Shown one piece after another: positions 12,936 through 23,800 of a stretch of 64,000 nucleotides of DNA. This DNA is from Paulownia fortunei. Its lineage: Eukaryota > Streptophyta > Magnoliopsida > Lamiales > Paulowniaceae. The translations under genes were made by a program, and so were the position numbers. The DNA lies in contig CM033110.1 in NCBI GenBank assembly GCA_019321725.1, forward strand, positions 21,011,278 through 21,075,277, written 5' to 3'. Numbering within the stretch: position 1 is the stretch's first letter; each line of letters opens with the position of its first letter. The notes beneath the pieces are model-generated. The model ran no database searches. It saw nothing but the letters and a program-made list of their open reading frames with translations, and was not told where the DNA came from.

Positions 12936-15900
12936 ATTAGTGATATATTACCGGAAAAAAAAAAAAAAGTGTAGCATAGGACTATGCCCATAGGTTAGTA
13001 TCATTGATGGAGATGTTTGCCTGTACATAAATTAGGTTTTTGGGAGAATAAGATAATCCTTATTTGCCAAACCTTTTATATAGCTTGTCTACATTGATCT
13101 AACCACTTTTAGATTTACGTTCATTAATCTATATAAATTATTTATTATTCCCCATTGTGATGACAACTAATAACTTGTACTTGACAATTTCATTACAAAT
13201 TCGTACCAATTCTTCATAAGTAGTTTAATGGTGAAAATAGTGAGATTGTCGCACAATGAATAGGAAGCAACGAAGTTTGCAAGATGGAAGTAGCACACTT
13301 TAATCATTGCTTAGGTAAAACAAATTAAGTACTATTTCGTTCAAATTAAAGGTAGACAAAACATTCACATTATCATTATCATGATGTTTAGATCAAAGGT
13401 AAAATAAAGTGAGATTCCTTAACCTAGAGATCAAGAATTGACAAAAGCACACTGACCTTATAATATAATAGGATGGCACGGAAAACTAGAATGAATTGTG
13501 TAATTAGTATGAAAAGTTGGACCATCATAATAGTTTTCACCCCCCCCCCCCCCCTTTTATTTTTTTTGGCTAAAATACAAGTTTAATGCAAAAGTGATGT
13601 TCCCTTGTAAAATATGATGACGAAGTTGGATAGGATAAGTGTTCAAGTACCTCGACATGCTATTCGGAAGTCCAATTATTAATCGAACATATATTTTATC
13701 ATATATTTATATATATATATATATATTAATGCATGTATTTATATATGAATGTATTATAAAATGCATTATCTTATAATTATAAAAAATTTGTGTTATTATA
13801 TATTAGTTTGATATAAAATTTTACATTTATGATATATTGTGTTATGCAAATGTATTTTATTATGAGGGAAGGGAATTGTATATTAAATTAAGTGGAATAG
13901 AGGTTTTACTATGGACTTTTCGTAGCTGTATATGTTTATGTTATGAGCGGGGTCAAGCTTTAAAATTGGTGGTGGAACCAACACATCCACGGGGAAAGCA
14001 ATAGGCTATATTCACTATTAGGTCAAAAGGGCTAAAAGATCGTCTTATGTTGTCATTTCCACTAGGTCTGAATCTTGAATTTTATTTAAGGAAGATATAA
14101 AAAGTAATTTTCTTACTTTAAATAATATTAACTTGTGGGTTTTATATTTTCAACATTGTATCTTTACTTTGTTTTTCTTTTTCACTAAAATTTAAAATCC
14201 AAATATAATCTTAATGGCACGTAACAACACAATTTGGGCTAAAACGTGATTGAAAATTGAGACTTGCTGATCAGAAAAGGAGGGAAAATGAATGTAAAAC
14301 CAGAAGAAAAAGGTGAAAGGCCTCGTAAAAGAATCTCAACACAGAGAAATCCTGATGCAATAAAACTGATGAGGTTACGAAGTAGAGGGAGAAAAAAAAA
14401 AAAAAAAAAAGGGAAAAACTTTAAGAGGCATGGATTTGATTTCCACGTCCAGGACATGTTCTCCATTTTACAATGCTTCAATGGGGCCATTCCAGTTATT
14501 GAAAGCATTTCCTTTTGCTTTCCATAAACCTCATCTTTTCGGCTTTCGAAACTGACAACTTCGGTCCCTCAAGAAAAAATAAAAAAAAACAAAAAATTAG
14601 GCTTCATCACCATTAAATGGATTGGACACCAGTCTATTTTTTGTGAAGTGGAAACTACAAATCAAAGAATCTTAAAATCTTGATCTTGTTTTCAACTTTC
14701 TTTCCTTTTTAACCATAATATTATCGAACTTGATTAAAGCTCACTTTTTTCACCAGCCTGGATTGGCTGATTAAGCATATTTATTTCCAACACGAAGATA
14801 AAGCAACTATATTCATCATACAAATACAATTTTCCTAAAAGTGCGTACCCAAGTGTGCATTTTTATCTGCATCTCCAGGCCATTAAGTCTAATAATATCA
14901 ACTAAAAAAGCTTTTTTTTAAAACAAAAAAGAAAAAAAGAATTTTTTTTTTTTTTTTTGGGGCCTTGGCCATGGCGAAGCACATGGCACATACAATAAGG
15001 GCTGGACATTGTATTAGGTGGTCCATCAACTGAGAAAGATAAATTAACGTTTAATTCTAATGTAGCAGAGCGTGACAAAAAGCTAGTAGCACTCAACTCT
15101 TGAGGACCATCAAAACATGTGCTCTTTCAGCAATTTCCTCTAGCACCTTCACTTTCAACCTTTGCCATTACTAGCCTTAGCTATACGAATGCATTGTATT
15201 ACCCACCTCAAAGGTCCCCCAACTCATCTTGTATTTTTGTTTTTTCTTGTTAATACGACGTATTGAGGTATAACTTTGCCAAAATGGACATTACTGATTT
15301 CTAGGTTCCTTATACGTTTTTTTTAGGGTTGTATCCACATGATGTAATGTTGTTCATTACTTCAAGGCATAGACTTTGTCAATGTTGATATTACTGAGTT
15401 CTAGGTTCCTTATATTCTGAGAGTTGTATCCACATGATATAATGTTGTTCATGTGGTATCACTTCAAGACTAAGGTATAGACTTTGTCAATGCGAATGTT
15501 ACTGAGTTTTAGGTCTGTTATAGTTTTTTCTGAGAGTTGTATCCACAAAATCTAATGTTGTTGTGAGAAGCCTTCAACGTGGCTATGATACACCTGACAG
15601 CTATCATGGACTTTGGGTTGTAAGTATCCACTGAGCACTATTGAGGCTATGGATAGTTACATTTAGAGGTGAAAGAAGAAGAATAGGTACACTAAAAAAG
15701 TCCCAAAATGTGGGTTTAAATTCAATTTTATAGATGTTACACTTTGGTATACATATATTTAATATATATAAATCATACAAGTATTTTATTTTTTACAAAA
15801 TGAGATATTTGACTTTCGTTCATGCATTTGGTGGTGTAACTTGATATTACCGTCTAAACTCAATAGCCAATCAGGATTTAGACTGATATCTTTGGATTCC

Positions 15901-17343
15901 AAACCTTGTCCTGATCCTTTGTCAATTGGAAAACGACGGGTCATTTTAACTTGGGCCAGTTCGGCCCCTGTTGAGCTCTGTACTTATAGGCCTGATGGTC
16001 TTTCAACAACATTATATTATCAAATGCCTTTCATCCTAGGTTATTCTCTCATGTTCTCATTGTAATAATCTGCTTGTCACCTAGCACTTAAAAAACCTTG
16101 CTTCAGAATATCTGCTCCAGTTCTTGATTTTTTCGAGTGAGGGCTTTTCATACTTTGGGATCATAACCAAGTGGAAAGCATCTCATGAACAAGACTACAA
16201 ACAGTCACTAAAATATGCCCTTTTTGGAAGAGAGTGAATTTATAGGAGTATTGGTTTTAATCTTGGTGTAAGAGATGATGGAAAAAGAAGCAATTTGGTC
16301 ATAGGTGAAGACATTCACAAGAGACGAGCAAGTATAACTAGGTGCCGACCTCTTATAATATCATTAATAGCTTCTAATAAGGATGTTTGCGCGTAAATTT
16401 TGCAATATTTGATTAAAGGGTCCGTCATGCTTTTTCCTTCTAGTAGTTGCTAATGTTCATCCTTAAAAAAATGAAGTTCTACGTCTAAAAGGTATTTTCA
16501 TTGGGCGAATAAAAAATTCAGTGATCCTTAGTGTACTTCATTCAAAAAATTATCGAAAATAAATTAGGTCATTTCCCCTCCTTTTTTTTTTTTTTTTTTG
16601 AGATAGAGTGATTATTATACCAACACCATCCTCGGCCAACAACAGGCCTCTTGTAGTCTGAGGTCCCTTATTCCAAAATTATTATACTGGGCTTCACAAT
16701 TTTATGGCCATGCAGGCTGAAAGTTTTTCACTGTCTGATTCAATAACCCAATCTGAGTTGACAATTTAGTGGTGGATCCAGCCCAGCTACAATTATTGAC
16801 AACCATGCCAATTCTTAACTAGGGCCGATGTGATCTGATTAGAATTTGATTTAATTAAAATATGATTTTGCTCAATTTATTTTGATTTATAAAGATTTGA
16901 GTACACGAATTGTTTTTTTTTTAAATTGATAAAAATCAAAACTTTTTCAAGTAAATAATTCTAGAAATCAAAAGATCAAAAACTTAATCACAACAAAAAT
17001 TTCTCTATATCAAAACATAAAGAAAACTAAAACAAATTTAGATTAACATCCGCAAGTTAGAGGAACTTAAATTCAAGAATTTCTTAATTTGGGGACTCTT
17101 GGAATTTGGATATGCTATAATGGTTTGGAAATCCTCAAGTGGACTTTCTAGACATAGAATAAGAGTATTATATGTTTGGTGGTTAATTTTGAATAAATTT
17201 TTAAAATAAGTCATATTTTTAAAAGTAAAGAAATAAATATTAATGATTTTTTTTAACACATCTCCTACATTTTCACTAAATATTTATTTAACACCTAAAA
17301 TACTTTTTTAAAAGCCCATATTGAAATATCTATCATATACATT
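12936..17343. other. Non-coding spacer left of the MULE
   Basis: I see no supportable gene. The region contains a run of 15 C at 13540-13554, AT-dinucleotide stretches near 13690-13730, poly-A/T runs and a three-copy tandem repeat (15266 to about 15575, listed separately). An open frame of 74 codons at 15841-16065 resembles no family I know and is not supported by splice sites or codon pattern. Confidence 0.5.
15266..15575. repeat. Three-copy tandem repeat, about 100-bp unit
   Basis: Three imperfect head-to-tail copies begin at about 15266, 15364 and 15472. Shared landmarks in order are ACTTTG(T/C)CAA, ATTACTGA or GTTACTGAG, TTCTAGGTTCCTTAT, GTTGTATCCACA and TAATGTTGTT. Copy spacing is about 98 and 108 bp. 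Copies 2 and 3 also share TGAGAGTTGTATCCACA. No coding potential is seen. Confidence 0.8.
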
Positions 17344-17526
17344 GGAATAATTTTACTTTTATACCTCATTTTTACTTTTGGTAACTTTTGGTAACCCATA
17401 TACCGACGTCATCAAAATTGGTCACCAACATTCTATTTTTTAATCAGTTTTCGTCTCTTCCATTAACTTACCGTTAAAAACAAATAGAATTACCTATTCT
17501 ACCTGTTTAGCAGATTTGGGTGGGGG
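17344..17526 (+). repeat. MULE left terminal inverted repeat
   Basis: Matches the reverse complement of about 20533-20702 over most of its length. Shared blocks include AAAATTGGTCA, TTTTTAATCAGTTTTCGTCT and AAAAACAAATAGAATTACCT. The left copy has a small insertion near its inner end (ATTCTAC before CTGTTTAGCAG). It is followed by a run of 14 G at 17522-17535. Confidence 0.88.
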
Positions 17527-17607
17527 GGGGGGGGGAGGACGCCAATTCCCTGCTCTTTCTTGTCTCTTGCATTCTCCTGCTGCAAAAATTTTTGGAGGCA
17601 CACAAGT

Positions 17608-18161
17608 ATGACTTCTATTAATAATGATGTGTCAATAAAAAAGATGTACCGTGGGTGTGGGATAGAGCTCTCATTGAAGACCTCTTGGACAAAAAACAAT
17701 CCATGAAGAAAATTTTGGGCATGCACAAAATATAGGGTAATATTATTGCTCTTTATTATGTTTTGAAAGTTTTATTTTAATAATTGTACTAATTATATTT
17801 TTGATTTTGACAGAAAATAGGGTACTGCGGAGTGTTTAAATAGTTGGATCTTGAAATATGCCAAATGTCCAAATAAATTATTCTTGAGTTGCTAGCAAAG
17901 ACGAACAAACTAGAAGATGAAATAAATGAATGTAAGATTAAAGAAAATAAAATGGAAGGTAAGGTGAGGACGACAAAGAGTAGGGAATAAAATTTGAAAA
18001 GTCGAGTTAATGCATTGAAGAAGAAAAATAAATGTGTAGCATATATAGTTGCAATTGTAATTGCGTTTGTGTTGTGTCTAGTGATAGTATTTATTAGTTT
18101 TATTGCCATAAAAGACAACAACCTTGTATTAGGAAAAAGGAAATATTTGTCACTTATGTAA
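17608..18161 (+). pseudogene. GRF-type zinc-finger gene inside the MULE, broken
   Basis: Likely exon 1 is 17608-17736 and exon 2 is 17814-18161. Exon 1 has the GRF signature: a CG pair, then KTSWTKNNP, then RKFWAC. GRF zinc fingers bind DNA or RNA through Cys/His-held zinc. Exon 2 continues the domain with a GYCGVFK/LDLE segment, then a charged coiled-coil stretch rich in Lys and Glu, then one hydrophobic segment of about 20 residues (CVAYIVAIVIAF onward) and a short tail. This finger, coiled coil and C-terminal membrane layout is common in plant GRF families. It cannot make a protein: TGA replaces the conserved Gly of NPGR, TAG replaces the conserved Trp of FKW, and two TAA codons follow in exon 2. 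The exon junction is also one base out of frame. Confidence 0.75.
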
Positions 18162-18576
18162 ATTTATGTGAGGATTATCAATAAACAAGTTGTTTCAATA
18201 ACCCTGTTCTAATAAACATGTTCCATAACACTGCCTAATATCTGTCATATTAACACTGCTTATAACTAACATGACAAAAATTGGATTCCAAATCAACAAA
18301 TAATGACATGAAAATTGGATTTCACCAACAATTTCAATTCCAATTACAAAGATTGCAACCTTCACAAATGCATACAATAGAATACTAGATTCCAACACCT
18401 AACATGAAAAAATAAACTAGATTCCAAACCAACAAATAATGATAAAAAACTAGATTCCAAACCAATAAGTTATGATAAAAAAACTGAATTCCAATTACAT
18501 CATGACATCATTTCAATCCAAATTGCTAGACCATCAATAACAATCCAAACTATCAACAACTCTAATCCAATACAAA

Positions 18577-20290
18577 TCAATTTTTTGACATACCCCTACT
18601 CCCACTAACTTTATCCTGTGATGCTCTTCTTCTAGCTTTACCTTCAACAGTAGCTTTTAGATTTGGCATTCTGATATAGTTCACTCCTCCCCTCACAATG
18701 ATTGGAGTATTAACCTTGATGATTGAGTGGTCCATATGAAAATGAACAATTGCTATTTAGTACTTCATAATTGACAAGTAAATGATAAGTCATTTATTAA
18801 TACTGTAAGCACCACATTTCAGATGAACCATGTATGTACTACCCACTATATTAATTCTTACATTGCCAGACATGGATTTCTCTTAGACTTTCAAAACAGA
18901 AAAAGTTAAGTCATTTCGCTTAGCCTTTCAATTGTCATGATTTATCATTGTACATTGGTGACATATAGACATACCACTCACAATCCTCTTTTTTTACACT
19001 TGCTCTCAATCTTCTATTGTTATTCTTATCAAACTTAACAACTATTAAGACATTATGTTTCAATGGCAGACTTAGCATCTGTTTTTGAACTAAAAACAAG
19101 TTCCAATTTTAAATAAAGGTTTTTATTTTTGGTCCTAAGGTTATGCTTATGATATTTTGGACCAAATTTTTCGTCAGAACTTAAAACACTTTCAAATTTA
19201 TTACTATCTTCTACTCCTTTTTCACTATCCCCCTCTATCCCACCATGCATCTTCTCACTCACATATTCATTTTGACATGACTTCCTCTTGCCTATAACAC
19301 CATCAAACTCAATATTATGATCTACAAACCTATCAAATAATCCATTACCCTTCTCCATGTCATAATCACTATCAATAAAACCCACACAATCTGAAGAATT
19401 AGAATTAGAAGAAGAAAAAGGATTTAGATCAGCAGTAGGATTAGGATTAAGTTCAATTACAGAGTCATTGTCTAGAAAAGTAAAATCAATTGCATAGTCA
19501 TTATTATCCTTAATATTTGAATAGATTTCATTCTCTAAATTGGTGGATTCCATTTGATTTTGCATGCTGACAATAGAATCTAAATGCTATAAGTAAATAT
19601 CAACCTTCCTGTTTCTAGGTATATATTTGACTATCCCATACACATAAAAATCATTTTCATGTAGCACTCATGTGTAAACTATGCCCGGCAAAACCTAATC
19701 ATTTTTTTATCATAATCTAATTGCTCTACAAAATCTTTTAACTCAATTGTTCCAAATATTTCCCGATCAACATAATTAAAATAATCTATACTACCCCTTG
19801 ATAAATCCTACAAGGATCAACCCTCATTACACCACCATGGAAAAGATTTATAGTAAAAATTGTTGTTTTCTCATTAAGGTCTACATAACAAAACAATTCA
19901 AATAAGCACAATTAGATGACTCAAATACACAACCATTTAACAATTAACAAAAATCATTCAAAAAAATAAAAAATAAAAACCACAAATTATAGAAAATAAA
20001 AAATATACATAAAATACATGTAAAATACCCAAATCAATCAAATTATAGAAAATTATACTGAATCATGCAAAATACACAAACCAGTCAAATTACAAAAAAA
20101 ATTTTACATGCTAAGAAAATAAGAAATATACATAAAATACACAAATATAACAAAAGACACAAATAAATTACAAAAACAATTACATTCTAATTATTCACAA
20201 AATTATAAATATGCGAATTACATAAAAAAAATTGAAGTACATACCATATTGGGTATAGCCCTGCAATTCATCCTTGCTTTTTCTTGCCAT
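18577..20290 (-). pseudogene. mudrA-like transposase remnant, core deleted
   Basis: Read on the minus strand. A possible first exon starts at ATG 20290. A degenerate MuDR N-terminal motif follows near 19690-19810 (SIDYFNYVDREIFGTIELKD). Next comes an open stretch at 19053-19565 with an acidic, Ser/Asn-rich linker, then FGPKYHKHN and a segment ending DAKSAIET. After a frameshift or stop it continues with KFDKNNNRRLRASVKK and a CEWYVYMSP motif (about 18940-19045), the usual CxWxxxxS end of the transposase N-terminal domain. The catalytic DDE region and CCHC zinc knuckle are absent. About 200 bp later a tail with RGGVNYIRMPNLKATVEGKA reaches a stop at 18577. There are several stops and frame changes. 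This is an internally deleted, non-functional transposase; the family is fairly sure, the exon limits are not. Confidence 0.72.
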
Positions 20291-20532
20291 AAAATCTTCA
20301 ATTTCAGATGCAATATACCTTAATTTGACTGATTAGAAGAAGAAGAATTTTGAGAATTTTCAGGAATAGGGTTAAAAGAGGAAAGTTTGGGGATTTTAGG
20401 ATTAGTGTTCAATAATCTACTATAATGTATCTCATTTTGGATAATAATTTACTGATTAGAGTTTGAGATTGTTTGGATTAGGGTTGAAGAAAAAAAATTA
20501 GAGAAGAAGAGAGGCTGCCTTTGGAGAAGAAA

Positions 20533-20702
20533 CCCCAAACCTGCTAAACAGGTAATTCTATTTGTTTTTAATGATAAATTAATGAAGGAGACGAAAACTG
20601 ATTAAAAAGTAAAACGTTGATGACCAATTTTATTAACGTCGATATATAGGGTACTAAAATTAAAATTGAAGCATACTTGAAGACCAAAAGTGAAATTATC
20701 TC
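20533..20702 (-). repeat. MULE right terminal inverted repeat
   Basis: Inverted copy of the left repeat. The outer end is about 150 bp from the MAP1D start codon. An (A)n run at about 20730-20752 lies just outside it. Confidence 0.87.
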
Positions 20703-20854
20703 TATTACATCCCTGTATGGTTCGTTCCCAAAAAAAAAAAAAAAAAAAAAAAATCCTTAGAACTACATAGTTCAGATTGTAAGAAGAACCCGACATCCGC
20801 CTTCTACGGATAAGAGACCGAGAGAGAGAGAGGTGGGCAAAGAACTAAGAAGGA

Positions 20855-23800
20855 ATGGTGGCGGGCAGTTCAATTCAACCTCGCTTAATCTCGACCTTTC
20901 TAGGGGACTGCCGCTTTCTTCCCTCGAATTCTACTCATTCACTTCAGCGTCTCTTCCATTTTAACCCAGGTTTCCTACTGTACGCTGTAATTTCAACTTC
21001 AACAACTTGGTTGATTGTGCATATTTTCTGTCCGCCCATTTCGGTTTGCTGCGTTTTTACTTTGTGGCACTTAGATTTGGAATTCAGTTTAACTCTAATT
21101 TAATCTAATCATTTTTCAATCGAATGGAGAGAACCGGATTGATTTGGCCCCACAAGTTTTTGGCAGATTAACAGATATCGAAATTTAGAAATTCGATTAC
21201 ATTTTAGTTGTTTTGATATGCGAATAAGATAAAAAGTATAACCAACACTTACATTTAGCTAAAGTGCTTTTCGGAATTTGAATTATTTGGCACGAAAGAT
21301 TATAGAATCGGTGCATTGTGCTCTTTCACATCATAAAATATGGTGCCTTGAGTTCTGTCACAATGGTGCCATTGGAGATGGGATAACTTTAATACTTTTA
21401 CACATAAGAAATGATACTATATGCTACTGTGGTGGTATTTTACCCATTGCCAGAGAGATTATATGCTGCTCGAACGACGCATGAAAGGCATATGCGAATG
21501 TGAACAAGGGAAGATGTTTTAAATGTGGATAGTTTATCTGGCCTACAAACTGCACCACTTAGTTGGGTTACAACCATTTCCTAAAGGATTTTTCTGATTT
21601 TTGCACGTAGTCCCATTTTTCTTTTTTTCCGAACCTTCATTTTCAACATACGGATGTATACCTATATGCCACTTTTTTATCTGAATTTTAAGGACTTTGT
21701 GTTGCTCTGAGGAATATATCTTTTGATAATAATATATTCTTGCTTGAGCAAAGGAATAAATTCTGGTAAAGCATGCGTGTCATGAATTGCAAAACCTTCA
21801 ATCTCTAATATTTTACCTGCTATATCTTATATTCCTGCACTAAAAAAAATCTTAATCATAAAATGGCGTTTTCTTGTTTGAGGTTGATAATTTCAGTTGT
21901 TACTTTTGCAAATTGACTTTTCAGATGAAAAGTACAATGTTTCGAAGCTAATTCTTTGGTTTAATTTAATTTATCTTTTTGGAACAGGAAGAGACCATGT
22001 GTCCATGCAAATGTCGAGGACATTTTCTGGATTAACCAATTTATTATTTAACAGAAGGTATGCTTTCCCTTTCCCATGAAATTTAGAGTTTCTCTTAGTA
22101 ACTGGAATTATATTTCACTTCATACTTATACGTAAAAGTAGAATAGAAATAGTGTATTTCCTTGCTAAATGTCATGGTTACAAATGTGCAATAGGTATGG
22201 ACCCTGCAGCTTCTGCACATTGCATACAGCGTGGAGCACTTAAGAACCCATTTCATCAATGCACAATGCATTCGATATATTAATAAGGAATCTCAATTTG
22301 GCATGCCCAATTAGAAAAAAGGTTCCTCCCTGAGTTATAATCTATACAGGAAAGCCTGATAATCATTTTGTTTTTCCAGAAAATATCAGTTTTTCCATTA
22401 ATTCCTGAAAAAGCAGTTTCGAGTATATCCAGAATGAGATTTTGTATGTACTTCAGTGACTAAGCTTCTGATGCTGAAGATTAACAGCAAAAGCAAAAAC
22501 ATAATGAAATCATTTTTTTTTTCAGATGAGAATGAGACTCAACTTCCCGAGAGTTTATGAAGTTTGCACTTTTTTTCACTTAATTAACATTTCATTAAGT
22601 GCTCTGAATGCTCTGTTGGCAACCATCTAAAGGTATTAGTCATATATTACCTTTAATAAAGAAAATAACCAACTTGTTTAGTTGGAGCTATGCCTTTTTC
22701 CTCTCGGTAATGATCTTGAATCAAGATATTGAGATCATCTTTGTGGGCCATCTTCTTTTTGCGTGACTTGCAATCTTGCTCTTGAGTTTTCTTTCTACGT
22801 TTTTCTCCTCCTCTTGGCAGAAGTACAGAAGAATCCACAGATAGCAAACGGACACGTTTAAAGCCCGGGAAAATATCTCCCAGTCGGCCAGTTCCTAGTC
22901 ACATACCAAGACCTCCTTATGTCAAATCTAGGAAGCCACCTGGAATTGCTAGTGGGTCTGAAATACATGATGAGAAGGGGATAGAGTACATGAGAGCTTC
23001 AGGAAAGCTTGCTGCGCAGGTTCTTCAGTATGCTGCGACTTTAGTGAAGGTGAATTTCTGATCATTCTGCTCATTTCAGTGTAGATATGTTGTTTTTACT
23101 TGTGTTGCAAATTTTCATCAGTCTTCAGGAGCTGTTAGTCCCTGTTAAGGCATTAAATGGTCTTGGAGGAACTAGTCTTACCATTGTTTAATGTCAATTT
23201 TCATATTTTACTTACTATAATACTAATTTCAGACTGTTCTTGTTTTCTCTGTATTATAAAATTAGTACTGGTGGAGTGTGGTTGCTTTAACTGATATATG
23301 AAGTTTATGCATGGATGCATTGATTTAACTTTTGCACCAAACTTCATTTAGAATTGAATTTTGCTTTTCTCGGCAGCCAGGTATCACAACAGATGAAATT
23401 GATCAAGCAGTTCATCAAATGATTATCGACAATGGAGCATATCCATCTCCTCTTGGTTATGGTGGGTTTCCAAAGAGTGTATGCACATCAGTGAATGAGT
23501 GCATTTGCCATGGAATCCCGGATTCACGTGTCCTTGAGGTTTGTCATATGACAAACTGAACCATTGATATCATAATAATAATAATTCCTTTTTAATTTTT
23601 TTTTCACAACTTTAAGATCACTGGATATGTTGGCTTTGCAGGATGGTGACATTATAAACATTGATGTTACAGTTTATCTTAATGTAAGCAATTTATTTTT
23701 TCCCAATATCTCCTTTTCTAATGCAGCTTCTTCTCCATGTTATAGCCTTTGTTCCCAGTCAAATAGAGGGTGAAGGTAACATGGGGGTAATCATGATTAT

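Larger units (their letters stand above)
17344..20702. mobile_element. Degenerate Mutator-like element (MULE) with a GRF zinc-finger gene
   Basis: A 3.36-kb element bounded by long inverted repeats (17344 to about 17526 and about 20533 to 20702). Ends are GGAATAATTTTAC on the left and, in reverse complement, GAGATAATTTCAC on the right. The minus strand carries a mudrA-like remnant: an N-terminal region and a short tail, with no catalytic DDE core. The plus strand carries a broken GRF zinc-finger gene that converges on it. Long inverted repeats plus this N-terminal domain indicate the Mutator superfamily. Flanking 9-mers (17335-17343 and 20703-20711) are only partly alike, so the target duplication is decayed or the ends are off by a few bases. 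It also holds 33-bp tandem copies at about 18414-18480. It is dead as an autonomous element; the right end abuts the MAP1D promoter. Confidence 0.85.

Noticed and set aside
15841..16065. 74-codon frame in the spacer
   Set aside because: No recognisable motif, splice context or neighbouring exons.
17789..18121. 110-codon frame on the minus strand in the MULE
   Set aside because: It is the antisense of the GRF gene's second exon, whose plus-strand reading has recognisable coiled-coil and membrane parts.
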